A stretch of DNA of 64,000 bases from Anthoceros angustus (GCA_010909165.1 MU008185.1:620001-684000), one strand, 5' to 3'. Positions 12,401-25,258 are shown, counted from the first letter of the stretch. The notes: generated by a model not told the origin, from the sequence alone. Program-made: numbers and translations.

Positions 12401-12523
12401 AGTGACGAGCTTCAAGGCAGACTTATACTGCCTGGAATCTATTGCATCCCATACAGGTCTCAGCTTTCTTTCAGCTACTCCGTTCTTCGTCCCCGCCATT
12501 ATCATCTCACAATCTAAGCTCAA
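9440..12523 (-). CDS. NAA25: NatB N-terminal acetyltransferase auxiliary subunit
   Basis: One uninterrupted frame encodes 1027 residues, close to the roughly 1000-residue size of plant NAA25. The N-terminus carries TPR-like helical pairs (for example RPVWDAIDSRQYKSALKLV, then KHPGSAYLLALKALVLERIG and a CQQAKDCAP loop), which form the scaffold holding the catalytic subunit NAA20 and docking the complex at the ribosome. The middle is alpha-solenoid, and the C-terminal third has a basic, Ser-rich stretch (RRKKKGG). NatB acetylates Met-Asp, Met-Glu, Met-Asn and Met-Gln N-termini co-translationally. Start choice: MSLDCEMIMAGTKNG has two further in-frame Met within nine residues, so the exact start is uncertain. 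No introns are visible across 3 kb. Confidence 0.93.
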   Translation of the reverse strand: MSLDCEMIMAGTKNGVAERKLRPVWDAIDSRQYKSALKLVTALLAKHPGSAYLLALKALVLERIGKVDEALVVCQQAKDCAPVDELTLSTLQMVYQRLDRLDQITLCYEYAVSKSPQNFDFLICLFNCYVREYIYIKQQHVAIKLYKMMGEEKYLLWAVCSIQLQVHCGNGNSTQLLPLAEALIKKRLQSHELRNLESLLVYLTVLREQRKFDAALETLSGKLGNLFSIPADKLRLQGNLLMESCQYDRAADVFKEVLKLSSDDWDDFLCLVAATLEEPRTGATSESRALMCNGETPTALKPEEVERRLNGVHLFIEELLAMEVDYLRRGPYLAKLEIAKRRLLSKQRFSDEDGIVAGERDLINNFVQYFERFGHMVSFASDVRGFIPYVGGSEKEGLASTLQRMCANMGGIDAVKLLRWRVGAYQVEELLAVKAKRPNLDLVGHAVGITQLYVDNLHLSADLDPKESMYGEELLVLAVNMLVELFRRTQEVAYIIEAILVLEFGLSTRKYSSQYKIMVTNLYCLLSAGSSAVQWYKTLDIKYILLDTLSHHILYYLLGSPLWSDLEVVLKDSIKFHKDHEADAGDLTIHAYRHGTYSKVLEFVQFKEKLQQSHHHVVVRIEDSILTLKKESTVAGVVDRLAQLDLGCKTYRLSSETQLSALTFLEDLQTRPWWSPAPDECYLADPSLLGQHISWHYEDSEAKRMKREERWKADLRKRGILPRLLYLSLNAVSPKQERESPESNRVPDDLGLLLEEYSGILGVGWENVDDWLSDRVKERTLVKGSGIGAVDVLSFGVFSIAQKLGSQVAQADGPDNGLENSFDTLMRAIGYTLQVVLESMTARPNSAAHGHPPEVLAPGPAVAVLMSLTSEVLSWLGLCLQSWRKHMQPTVRRKKKGGVASINSSEDISDRKLSSISQVLQKAQTSLAYELKTLSQWLTKFLERNEEEEAEQLLSLLRQNNTEAAEKQPLPGCVLQVLQSSVVNGVTSSKWRPQSVVRKMISGQREVIDGIRDLAEKQLRTLNCVKV

Positions 12524-12717
12524 CTGTCTCCTCGCATGCTCATGGAATTTCCTTCCGCTCGACCCATCCAGCCAATTCCAGGACAGAGAGCATCCTCAAA
12601 CCGCTTGAAGTCTCCCCTGCCATGAAGTGTCCCCTCCTTGCCACACCATCTGCCTCACGACCTGATGGCAAGCCATGAGCTGTAGGAAACAGAGTGATGA
12701 GATCCGAACACAGGTGA

Positions 12718-12735
12718 ACCCCTAACCCTAATACA
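12718..12735. promoter_or_regulatory. Telo-box-like motif upstream of NAA25
   Basis: ACCCCTAACCCTAATA lies about 200 bp upstream of the NAA25 start. Telo-boxes (AAACCCTAA-like) are common in plant promoters of translation and ribosome-associated genes. The match is short, and binding is inference. Confidence 0.3.
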
Positions 12736-13299
12736 GTAGGTTGTTGCCCTAAATCCAGCTATCTCAATGCGTCATATATATACCCAGTTTGTACATAAAG
12801 TGGTCGGTATCTCCTCGCCGCTGCCTAGTGGTGTAAATAACCTCCAACTCCACTTCAGCTCTGCCGGAGGACGCCCTCGGAGTCGCGGACTCGGTTCATG
12901 AAGACGTTAAACTGAGCTAACAGCTCTCTTTCGTTTTCGATGAGACCGCGTCCGGCTGTCGGTCCTGCCCGTTTTTGTAACTCCTTCTGTATTGTGCCAT
13001 GACGCGATTCTGGGTATCACAGAGTTTTGTCCTGGATGCCGGCTCCGTCAGTCACGGTTGCTGGATAGTAGCTTCGACACATCTGTGGAAGGCTCGCGCC
13101 CGAGATCTTGTCCCTCAGGTTTCGTCTTGCTCCTGTATGTCCAGTTGTCCTCTTTCTTGCATGTACGTCATGTTTGTCACATAGCCTCACGCAACCGCAG
13201 TTTCCGTGAGTCAGGTGATCTGTGGGATTGTGTTGTCATTCATGCTTTACGGGGCGTGGCCGTCTTGTCAAGGTTTGTCAGGAGGACCCGAAAAGTTTA

Positions 13300-14470
13300 T
13301 TGCTACTCCTACACCAACGCTTCTCTTCTGCTGAGCGGGTGTTGGCCTTTCTAGTCATACATCTCAGTGCGACACTAAGCTTTAGGGTTTCTTCTTTCTT
13401 GCTGTGATTTCAGGAGTCGTGTGATGTGAGGTTCTGTGGGGTGATTCGTGCTCTTGTCTGCAGAGGCGTTGCTATCTTGTCACTGGTTGCAAGGTTGGTG
13501 TCAGCAGGAGCAGAGAAAAAATAGGGCCACTTTTAAACCTATGCCTGCTATTTTTTGTTGAGCCGGTGTTGACCTGTCTACTGGTACATCTCAGTTTCAA
13601 CGTGGCCTTAAGGTTTATGGATTGTGGTCTTAAGCTCCGTGAGTCATGTGATCTGAGGTGTGGTGCGTTATTCCATGCTCGTGCACAGAGGCGTTGCCAT
13701 CTTGTCACTGGTTGCAAGGTTGGCGTCAGCATGAGCAGATAGAAAATCTTGCCACTTTTAAACCAATGCCCGCTATTTTTTGTTGAGCCGGTGTTGACCT
13801 GTCTACTGGTACATTTTAGTTTGAAGAAAGGCCTTAAGGTTTATTGATTGTGGTCGTAAGCCCCGTGACTCATGTGATCTGAGGTGTGGTGCGTGATTTC
13901 ATGCTCGTGTACAGAGGCGTTGCCATCTTGTCACTGGTTGCAAGGTCGGTGTCAGCATGAGCAGAGAGAAAATAGTGCCACTTTTTAACCAATGCCCGCT
14001 ATTTTTTGTTGAGCCGGTGTTGACCTGTCTACTGGTACATCTCAGTCTCACGGCAAACGTTAGGAGTTCTTCTTCCTGATCTACCGTGCTGATTTCTGTG
14101 AGTTAGGTAGTCGGAGGTGTTATACGTTATTTCGTGCTTTTGTACAGAGGCGTTGCCATCTTGTGGAATCTTGCAAGTTTGGTGTCAGCAGAAGCGGACA
14201 GAAATTTAGTGCCAAATTTAAACCAATGCCCGCTATTCTCTGCTGAGCGGTTGTTGACCTGTCTATTGGTATAACTCAATGTCTTACATCCGATATTTTC
14301 CGTTCGCTATGCCAGCGACTCGAACCGCACTTGTCCGGTCCCCAGTGTTCCACCTTGACCAAGCTTCCACGTCCCAGAGGAGTACACCTCAGTTTCTTGC
14401 TTTAGGGTGTCTTGATTTTGGGTGCTGCGCAGAGGCGTCATCACTTGGTCAGACCTGCAACGGGGTGCCG
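13300..14470. repeat. Tandem array of about 226-bp units
   Basis: An anchor CAGAGGCGTT recurs at 13461, 13686, 13912 and 14145 (spacings 225, 226 and 233), with a diverged start copy near 13300-13440 and a last trace at 14430. Each unit contains recognisable blocks: CAGAGGCGTTGCCATCTTGT, a GGTTGCAAGGT block, ACTTTTAAACCAATGCCCGC, then GAGCCGGTGTTGACCTGTCT. Units differ by scattered substitutions, so the array is not brand new. It lies between the divergent NAA25 (-) and RUVBL2 (+). Short frames inside follow the period and are not genes. Confidence 0.85.
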
Positions 14471-16356
<1,886 letters not shown>

Positions 16357-17084
16357 TTCACTTACATTCCCTGTATTCGCGGGAGCAACTTGCTGGCCTG
16401 ATGAGATGTAAAGCCCGAGGGCAACCACAACGTGGGTCGTTTATGCGCTGGGCGTTGTTGCCCTTTCTGTTAGGATATGTCCCGCAGAAATTGTACTAAA
16501 ATAGCTCGATCCGGAGCATCAGACCTAGAGGCTAGGTTCGGCTGGGCTCGGGTAGGCTAGTCTAGGCTAGGCTAGGCTAAAAGCAGGTGTGTCGTCATGG
16601 TTGATAAGCAACGCGCGACTGTGCGACCCGGATTGGCGACCCGACCCAGGGTGACAGGATGAACAGGGTGCGCGGGAACGGGCCTAGTCACTGTTCCGTG
16701 CGCGCTTGGCGGTGCCACCAGCCCGACACGCCCGCCTTTCCGTAGGTGCCAAGAGCAGGCCGCGCGCTTGCAGCACCAGTCCGCAGGTGCCGGCTGCCTG
16801 CCAGCTTCCGGCCAGGGCAGCCGGCTGGCGCCATTGGCCTGGGCATGGAGAGCAGACCCGCGACAAGGTCAGGGGAATTCCGAAGCGGGGACGATTGAAG
16901 ATATCCGCTCATTGCGTCAGGCGGCTTCCTTTCTGTTATCCTTGCCTCTCAGAAAGGATGAGCTGGTCGAAAACAGAAATTTCCTTCAGAGATGCGCTGT
17001 CGGTTCTGGAAAGCGCGCTGTCCCATCGCTGAGCTAGCGGTAGCCAGATTTTTGTGAGGCCGTTCCCAGGCAGCCAGACCAAGC
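16357..17084. other. Intergenic with GGCTA repeats
   Basis: 3' region of RUVBL2 and upstream region of the first AVT1-like gene. A GGCTA pentamer run lies at about 16528-16580. No gene seen. Confidence 0.5.
16528..16580. repeat. Imperfect GGCTA pentamer run
   Basis: GGCTA and close variants (GGTTC, GGGCT) repeat about ten times. Confidence 0.8.
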
Positions 17085-18745
17085 ATGGCACGCGTGAACG
17101 GCAACGGCAACGGCTCGCTGCCGTGGAGTCGGAACGGGAGTTGGCACGGAGATGGAGGCGATGGGAATGGCCTGCTCGCGCCTCTGGTGGACAAGCAGGC
17201 GGACGACGTAAAACTTGTTGTGGATGTTCAGGATCCGCCGCCTCAAGGCACTACATTTTTGCAAGCTCTGCTGAATGCTATCAACGTTCTCGCAGGTGAA
17301 TTTCCTGAGGTGAAGCTCGCGCCGTCTGACTTGCCTTCGCCTATCTTGGCACTAACAGTCCAAGATTCTCTGGGACTGCAGGAGTTGGAATTCTATCCAC
17401 ACCGTATGCGGTGGCGCAGGGGGGATGGCTTGGATTATCCTTTCTTTTCCTGTTTGCGGGGATCTGCTGCTACACAGGACTGCTTCTTCGCCGGTGTTTG
17501 GAGAGCAATGCTTCCCTGCGGTCCTATCCGGACATAGGACATGCTGCCTTTGGAACCATAGGCCGCTGGATAGTCTCCATTTTCTTGTATGTTGACCTGT
17601 TTCTCGTGGCTGTTGAGTTCCTCATTCTGGAAGGTGACAACCTGTCACAACTATTCCCGATACCGGATCTGAGCTGGGGTGGCGTTACAGTTGCTCCTCG
17701 CGTGCTGTTTGTGATTATCGCAGCTCTTATTATGCTGCCGACAGTGTGGTTGAGGGACCTCAGCAGCTTAGCTTATGTATCAGCAGGTGGAGCCTTTGCT
17801 TGCCTGGCCATTTTTCTTGCGGTATTCTGGGTCGGGGCGGTGGATGGAGTTGGTTTCCACCTCCGGGGCCCATTGTTGAACGTGTCTGGGCTGCCTGTTG
17901 CCGTGGGATTATATGCGTTCTGCTACTGCGGCCATGCCGTTTATCCCAGCATTTACAATTCCATGAAAGATCGTTCTCAGTTCAACAAGGTAAGCTTACT
18001 GTGCACCTCTTGTCTAAAATATGTGGATTTTGGTCCAGAACTGCCAGAACTGGATTCCAGAGTGCATGTCAGACATCACAATTGTGTTATTGAGATCAAA
18101 TGTTACAGTCACGAGGGATTCTCCTGTTGATTTGCTCCCAGAGATCTCATTCCTACTAGTTGAGGGAAGAAATGCGTTGATTGTCCTTGAAAAGCATTGA
18201 TCATGTTTGGATTGTTGCAGGTCCTTGTGGTCTCTTTTCTCATCTGCACGGCGCTTTATGCCGCTATTGGGAGCACTGGTTTCCTCATGTTTGGGAGTGA
18301 TATCCAGTCGCAAGTGACTCTCAACTTGCCAGGACGGTACGTGGCCACCAAAGTTGCAATATGGATAACACTGGTGAACCCGTTTGCCAAATTTGCATTG
18401 ACACTGATGCCCATTGCACGGGCATTGGAAGATATGCTTCCATACTCGCCAACGGAGAGGAGTCACCTTCTGTATGGAACTGCGATGAGGACCCTGTTGG
18501 TGTTGTGCACTGTGACCTTCGCGCTGACAGTTCCAGTGTTTGGGTACTTGATGGCTTTCATCGGCTCGTTCCTGAGCGTGAGCACAGCTGTTGTCATTCC
18601 GTGCGTCTGCTACTTGATCATTTTTTGGAAGGCTGGCACCACAGCAGAGGCTACTATCATTGTGGTTATTATTGTCATAGGTGCAGTGGTTGCAGTGCTG
18701 GGAACTTACGCTTCTTTGGTCGGCATTCTCAATAGCCTGCCTTGA
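17085..18745 (+). CDS. AVT1-like vacuolar amino acid transporter, copy A
   Basis: Three exons (17085-17295, 17382-17989, 18221-18745) join in frame to 447 residues. A hydrophilic N-terminus of about 55 residues precedes the AAAP-family core, which starts at ALLNAINVLAGVGILSTPYA. Family marks follow: AQGGWLGL, ICCYTGLLLRRC, SYPDIGHAAFG, EFLILEGDNLSQLFP, LPTVWLRDLSSLAYVSAGG, FCYCGHAVYPSIYNSMK, LMFGSDIQSQVTLNLP, WITLVNPFAKFALTL and the last helices around GSFLSVSTAVVIPCVCY. About eleven membrane helices are expected, typical of AVT1 exchangers that move neutral amino acids across the tonoplast. Intron phases are 1 and 0. A paralogue with the same structure lies at 30900-32495. Confidence 0.92.
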
Positions 18746-19070
18746 TTTACAATCAATGTTCCCCTTGTTCACTCCGGTACATTTCAATACAAAGAGGGCC
18801 GACTGGTCGCGTTGAATCAGCAGCACTCACTGTACATACATTCCACATGTGGGACCGAAACCAGAGGTCAAGTCGTTGTTTAGTCCGGGGACATGCTCTG
18901 TATGTGGACTGCTACTGGCAGTCCCTTTCTCACAAGACCTCGAATGAGGGCATCGTGCATGCCAGTGGAGGTCTAAATGACTTCCTTGTCTGTGCTAATA
19001 ATGAACGTCTAATCTAACACGTTTGTTCTGGATCGTTATGAGTCAATGACCTGACTGTACCCAAACCAAC
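18746..19070. other. 3' flank of transporter copy A
   Basis: About 325 bp, no coding signal. It ends at the TA target site of the pogo-type element. Confidence 0.5.
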
Positions 19071-19606
19071 TACAGTCCACCCCCCCCTAATTGGGACTGG
19101 TTCGGAGTGCCTTTAGAGGTCCCATTAAGGGAGGTGTCCCGATTATATTTTCCCTATTTAAAAATAATTAAATATTATAAAATCAAAAAAATCAAAAAAT
19201 ACCCAAAAACAAAGAAAATTTTAAATTTTGATTGATAGGTTTCACTAAAAATAACTTTTACCACTTCTCTATATAGTTGTTTGAAAGCTAGCGCTTTCTT
19301 TAAGCAACATCAAAAAACCTATACCTATCATAAAGGAAAAGCTTAGCTTAAGAGTCTTCAATCACACCTAAAAGTCTATTGTGCTCAAATAATCGATTCT
19401 TTTTCTTTCTTTTTAATTTTTTAGTAAAAAATAGAAATCCCATTTAGGAGGTGAAACTAACATGAATGTATGTTTCAAAAGGTCCCAATTATCATTTAGG
19501 GAAAAATCCCATTTATTACATTGTAAACTAAAGGGAGTAGGATGGGAGGTCCCATTTAGAGAGGAATCCCATTTATAGAGTTCCCAATTAGGGGGGGCCG
19601 ACTGTA
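19071..19606. mobile_element. Pogo/Tc1-mariner-type miniature element
   Basis: The element runs from CAGTC at 19073 to GACTG at 19604 (532 bp), flanked by TA at 19071-19072 and 19605-19606, the target duplication expected for this superfamily. Terminal inverted repeats of about 24 bp read CAGTC, two variable bases, then a C-run and TAATTGGGA at both ends. The AT-rich interior has no transposase frame. Subterminal copies of TCCCATTTA and related motifs are scattered inside. Its ends resemble those of the element at 39003-40250, so both belong to related families. Confidence 0.8.
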
Positions 19607-19809
19607 GTAAAATTTGTGACGAACCTAAAAGGCCCCACGTAAACTTTTTCATAAGCTTGTGCAGTCTGGGGATGTCTTTCCTTAAAAGCAACAACGTCCG
19701 AATGTAGAAGAAATATAGAACACTTCAACAAACACTCAATAGACTCATTAATACATCAGGCGAGGGGCTCCATTTTTGAAGTTGTAAAGAAGGCCTTCAA
19801 GATACTTGT

Positions 19810-22230
19810 GTTGATTAAGCCACAACAGATAACCTGTCTCTAATAACTTGCAAACCCAGGCAGTAGTAGATCTCTCTAAGATCCTTCATCTCAAAGGCTT
19901 TGGATAAGGTACACTTGATTTCAGTCAACAAACCAAGAGTACTAGCAAATAACATGAGATCGTCCACATAAACTACAACATAAACAAAAGAACCATCCTT
20001 CACAAGCTTGTATATACTGGGGTCAGCCACATTCTACTCAAAACCATTTTGACATAGATAAAGATGAATCAACTGATTCCATTGTTGAGGAGCTTGCTTC
20101 AAGCCATACATAGACTTTTTGAGGCGACACACCAGATGCTCCTGGCTTGGTATAACATAACCCTCGGGCTGTTCCATATAGATCTACTCATCTAAATTGC
20201 TGTAGAAGAAAGCAGTTTTAACATCTATCTAATAAATTTCCTAGTCGTGCTTGGCAACCAATGCAAGAACCGAATAGAGGAAGTCTTAGACACAAGAGCG
20301 AAGGTCTCATTGAAATCAAGGCCTTCAACTTGAGAATACCCTTTAACAACCAACCAAGCCTTGAAATGTTCGATGGATCCATCTGCATGATATATGACCC
20401 TAAAGGTCCACTTACATCCAACAACACAACGGTCAGGAGGAAGAGGTATCAAATCCCAAGTGTTATTGTTGATGAGCAATGCATACTCATAATAAATATT
20501 GCCTCCCATTGCTTCCTATGCGGGGAGTCGAGCGCATCTGTGTATATTTGTGGCTCATCTATCTTATGAATAGTGAGAGTGGAAAGGGAAAATCATTTGT
20601 TTGAAGAGACTCCAAGTACTTGAGAGAGGGAGTCTGCAATCACGTGGACTGTCGGGGCAGCTGAGGGTCATCAATATTATCTTGCATCTACTCAATTTAC
20701 AATTGCTTGGACTGCCGGCGTTTACAATTGCTTGGACTGCCGGGCCGGCCGAGGGTCATTAGTGTCATTTTGCAGCTGCTCCTCATGACCATGAGAGGGA
20801 TCTCCAAGCTCAAGGTTAGCATCGGTACCATACGGCTGCTGAAAATCTTGAGGCTCTACAACGTTGGGATCCACCTCTTGAGATTCCCCCTACGGATCAA
20901 GAGCACTTACAAACCATTGCTCTTTAGATGTATCTTGGTCAAATGATGCAAAGATGTCGGAACTAGTGTCGCCGAAACTCCACACCTCATGTTTGCTGAA
21001 AACCATATCCTGACTTCGATAGACCTTACCAGAAGTAGGATCAAATATTCTATAACCCTTGGACTCGTTACAGTAGCCAACAAAGATGCCTTTAATGCTC
21101 CTTGGGTTAAACTTGGACCAAAGGTGTTGCGGAACCTGAACAAAAGCAACACAACCAAAAACTCTGAAATATGAGTACAATGATACTTGCCCGCTCCATA
21201 GCTCTTCCGGGCATTTTCCGTCTAGTGCATGGGCCTGCATAATCATGATTCAAGACATATGTTGCAGTATCTACAACCTCCACCTAAATCCTCTGCAAAA
21301 GCTTGCTATGAAGGAGCATGCATCTTGCAGTGGAAGTAAGTGATTGTTTCAGTAGCTCAGCAAGACCATTGTGTTGTGGTGAATACGGAAGAGAGAATTG
21401 TCGAGCAATGCCATGTTCTGTACAAAAGTTAACAAACATAGTAGAAGTATAGTCAGTCAAGTTCTCAACCAAAGCTTTAAAACATTTGAATTTATCTAAA
21501 ACCTGAGACTTGCGGTGTAGAAAATATACAAAAGTTTCTCTCAAGAAATCATCAATATTAATAAAAGTAACAAAAAAATTAAAAAAAAACCACGGATGGA
21601 TAGTACCCGCATGGGCCCATAGTCATTAGTATGCACAAGAGCCAATACCTCTTGAGCTTTAAAGATAGACCTTGTACGGAATGGAGTCCTACGATGCTTG
21701 GTAAATACGCAATTCTCACAAAACAAGTCAATGGCAGGCATCTCACGTATACTCCAACAAGTTTTTCGTATCTCACGTATACTCCAACAATTTGTTCGTA
21801 GCTCTAATGGTGAGAACTTGAACATGACCCATGCCAAAGCTGTAATTGCTATTTAGCAAAGTCACCAACGTAATTGGCAAAACTCTTATTAGTGATAAGA
21901 CAATAAAACTTGACCAAGCAACCCCTAGCAATAATATTTTGACATTTCAAATTCTTGATAGAGCAGCTAGTAGAGTCAAAGATGATTTGGTGCCCATGAA
22001 CGGCCAACTTGCTGACTGACAAAAAGTTTCTGGTAAGACCAGACACATAGAGAACCACAGTGAGACGGCATGCACCCTCTGTCAGCATGAGAGGCACATC
22101 TCCAATACCATGAACAAAATTATATGGCGTTGCTAAAGACTTCTCCAATAAATAATAATTATACTTCTCAAGTCTTGCCTTGCTAATAATAAATAAATGC
22201 ATGCTCATTATCACAACATAAATCAAATTT
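19810..22230 (-). mobile_element. Decayed Ty1/copia retrotransposon coding region
   Basis: Fragments of a single polyprotein are read on the minus strand from about 22230 down to 19810. In order they are: a pre-integrase region (VLYVSGLTRNFLSVSKLA, 22226-21849), an integrase zinc-region remnant (FCENCVFTKHRRTPF, near 21700), an integrase core (FCTEHGIARQFSLPYSPQHN, near 21400), its C-terminal part (FRVFGCVAFVQVPQ and GYRIFDPTSGKVYRSQDMVF, 21246-20890), and reverse transcriptase pieces (CVVGCKWTFRVIYHADGSIE near 20430; the YVDDLMLF catalytic strand near 19950). The order pre-integrase, integrase, RT is copia type. Stops and frameshifts separate the pieces, so it is not functional. LTRs were not identified. 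Confidence 0.88.
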
Positions 22231-23224
22231 AGATACTTAGAGTCACTTTCAATGCTATTGAGAAGGTGAAAATACTAGTTGCTCATGACCCTCTACTGTG
22301 ATCTAAGAAATCATGTAAGCGAACATGTGAGCATTCACAATAAAGACACTTACAAGAACTACCAATATCACGATTGAGTCAGTAAAAAAATGAGTGGAAA
22401 ACATGTGCACTAATAATAAAAGATGTTGATAGTGACTTTCACTGTGATGATTAAGAAAGTAAAAACTTAAATGAAAGATGTGAGCCCATAATAAAAACAC
22501 ATTATGAGATGTGGATTTGTGAGAACGTGGAGACAACATGATAATTTTTGAAGGGGGGGAATATAGTAACCCCCTTCGGTCGAGACAGCACCCCCTTGTC
22601 ACGATGTACACCCTTCCTGTAACAGCATATCTACCCTACTTTGATAATGCGCACACCCTTTCTGAGGTCATACCTTTGATAAAAGACGCACTTTCAAGTC
22701 TACACCCGAGAACTAGAGCAGAGTAGGGTGTGGGCCCGCCTGCGTTTTTGTAGAATGCATAGAGGGCTGCCATTTTCATATGTTTATTACAACCGAAAAC
22801 TTTTACTTTCAAGTGGTGGAACACAATGAAAACAATCTTGTACTAGCGGGAGTCTCATTTCAATGGTCGTGAGAACATTGCAACAAACAACTGCTAAAGG
22901 AGAAAGTGGTCATCAGCATCGACAATAGTCATTCAAGAGTGCGGCCTGGCGACTCATCCATGCCTTGCGCCGAAACTGAGTCAATACCACCGCCATATTT
23001 CGGAGGCGGACCATATCCTCCGCCTCAAAGTTGTCGTTCTCCTCCATTGCTAACTCGTCTTCAATAGTACCATTCTTGGGCCCAGCGTCCGACGGTGTCG
23101 ACTGCCACACAGCATCTAGGGTCTATTGACCCTCATCCAAAAGGTCGCCAGTCGTGGTCTTCAACCTTTTGGCACTCAATGCAACCACTTGGGCTTTAAG
23201 GCAATGCCATTCCCCTTAAATGAA
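22231..23224. other. AT-rich transposon-derived spacer
   Basis: No intact gene. A minus-strand stretch at 22913-23110 reads an acidic segment (EENDNFEAEDMVRLRNMAVV) that could be the end of a transposon protein; I cannot name it. Confidence 0.4.
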
Positions 23225-23665
23225 CAAAGTCGCGCCCATGGGTAGGCGGTGTGCTAGGGGAGGCGCCGGCCGCCCATGGGCAAGGTGTGCTATGGAAGGG
23301 CGCCATGGGCAAGGTGTGTGCTAGGAGAGGACACCGGCCGGCCCATGGGCAAGGTGTGCTATGGAAGGGTGCCGGCCGCCCATGGGCGGTGGCAAGGCGT
23401 GTTGGGGGCGCCGGCCGGCGCCCATGGGCAAGGCGGGGGCGCCGGCCGGCGCCCATGGGCGAGGGCGCCGGCCGCCCATGGGCGTGGCTTGGCGTGTTGG
23501 GGGCGCCGGCCGACGCCCATGGGCGGTGGAGTGTTGGGGAGCGCCACGGCGACCCATGGGCAAGGCGTGTTGGGGGCGCCGGCCGCCCATGGGCGGGCGT
23601 GTTGGGGGCGCCGGCCGGCGCCCATGGGCAAGGCGTGTTGGGGGCGCCGGTCGGTGGCGCCTCCT
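23225..23665. repeat. GC-rich minisatellite built on GGCGCCGGCCGGCGCCCATGGGC
   Basis: Units of roughly 25 to 60 bp combine a GCGCCGGCCGGCGC palindrome, a CCCATGGGC palindrome and a linker such as AAGGCGTGTTGGGG. About ten units are visible, with variation in linker length. Open frames in this block run on several frames at once because of the composition and are not genes. Confidence 0.85.
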
Positions 23666-23699
23666 TAGCACCATCCTACGTGCATGCGGGTGAAGCTAG

Positions 23700-24544
23700 G
23701 GGGACAAGAAGGAACGGTAGGTATCCTATCACCGATGGAAGGTGTGGCCCATTTGCAGGAAGGGTTAAAAGATTTGCGTCCATAGGTGACTGTTGAAGAG
23801 TACAAGTGGTGGGAAGCCTTTTGGGTGGACCGGAAGGAGATTGCTATCATTGTGGAGAATAACATTGGGCTAGTGCTACAGCGTCCTTGGAAGTGGTTTT
23901 CACGTGCAGAAGTAGATCATACAGCCTGACCACTTCAAGTGCCGGATGAAGCTTTGCTAGATGAGGCATTATTGAGGGACCTCCTATAGCGTGATATGTA
24001 CTTGGGGGCATATCAAAATGCCGGAAGGCAACAGTGGGAATGGCGTGGATGAATGGGGACATAATTGACATCTTGAAGGGGATGTTTCTGGCAGTGCCGT
24101 GCACTATGGACACACATAACAGGCCATTCTGGATTGGGGAGAGTCATTGACGCGAAGCTAGATGCACCACGACCTCACTTTCTTATCCATTGGTATCCGA
24201 CCGAGCACACAGATGCGTACGAAGGGAGATATGTGTAAGAATACATAGTCCGTCAGAGTGCCAATCCATCTGGTCTGATGCTGAGGAAAAAAGGGAATAA
24301 GGTCCATTACCCAAAAAACATACAGGAGGTGTTTGTGAATAAAACAGCCATCCTGTATTATGGGTTTTTGTTGAACGCACGGAAACATGTGTATGCGGTG
24401 GACAAAAAAGCGATAAGGGATAAGCTCTGCGAGTTGCGCGGCTTCATACAACCTTCGAGTCAAAGTGCCGCTGAAGATAGTGATGACAATGCTGGAGAAG
24501 CTGGACCAAGTGATGACGAAGGATTGAACTCTGGTGATGAGTGA
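23700..24544 (+). pseudogene. Broken ORF of unknown type with acidic tail
   Basis: Forward-frame pieces read EEYKWWEAFWVDRKEIAIIV (about 23795-23855), then, after several stops and frame changes, PRPHFLIHWYPTEHTDAYEG and finally an open stretch at 24278-24544 (LRKKGNKVHYPKNIQEVFVN, CELRGFIQPSS, ending in an Asp/Ser/Glu-rich tail). The pieces look like one decayed protein, perhaps a transposon-encoded ORF given the setting. I do not recognise a family. Confidence 0.4.
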
Positions 24545-25018
24545 AAATGAAATCACGGTTTGTCTCGGGCTTCTAGAGTGAATGTTGAACGTTTGGTTCT
24601 AAATGTTACTATGTTTTGGAAATACCCTGTCCGTGGATTTTGTTGTGTCCTTACTAAACCACATTTTCCTCCCAAAACTGAATTTACGGTCGTCCCTTCC
24701 CGGCAGAAACGGCCTTCCTTACCGTTTCTACTTTGCATTAATCCCATAGGTTCGAGTTTGCAACCATCATTCGATAGAAACATTGCTGGATGGAAAGTAG
24801 GAACTTTAGTGGGTGACACCCTTTTTTTCGGAGATGTTCTCCGGAATGCCTTAAAAACGCAGTTTTAGGGCCCATTAAAAACCCCCTTCAGAGATTATTT
24901 ACGGAAAACCCCCTTCGAGATTATTCACCCCCTTCAAAAATATGATGTTAGACTTTATAAGTATGCAGAGATGGAAAGTCCTATCTACTCCTGGGTGACA
25001 AGGAACAACCCTCTAGAG
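24545..25018. other. Spacer, no gene
   Basis: Short frames on both strands cancel each other out. Near 24870-24940 the phrase AACCCCCTTC recurs. Nothing else seen. Confidence 0.4.
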
Positions 25019-25258
25019 AACCCAAGCCAAGGACTAGCCCCCAAATGTCTACCCTGAAGAGAACCCAAGCCAAAAACTAGCCCTTAAATGTCTACTATGA
25101 AGTTATCTACCCAAGCTAAGGACTAGCCCCTAAATGTCTACCTTGAAGCTATCTAGATACCCAAGCCAAGGACTAGCCCCTAAATGTCAACCCTGAAGAG
25201 AACCCAAGCCAATTACAAGGACTAGCCCCCAAATGTCTACCTTGAAGCTATCTACCGC
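25019..25258. repeat. Minisatellite, about 43-55 bp units, five copies
   Basis: The phrase CCCAAGCCAAGGACTAGCCC followed by AAATGTCTACC...GAAG repeats five times with small insertions. Confidence 0.85.

Noticed and set aside
18014-18826. Minus-strand frame of 270 residues
   Set aside because: It is opposite exon 3 and intron 2 of the transporter, whose forward reading is unmistakable.
23196-23796. Several long frames on both strands
   Set aside because: They are produced by the GC minisatellite, whose units stay open in most frames; the proteins are simple repeats.
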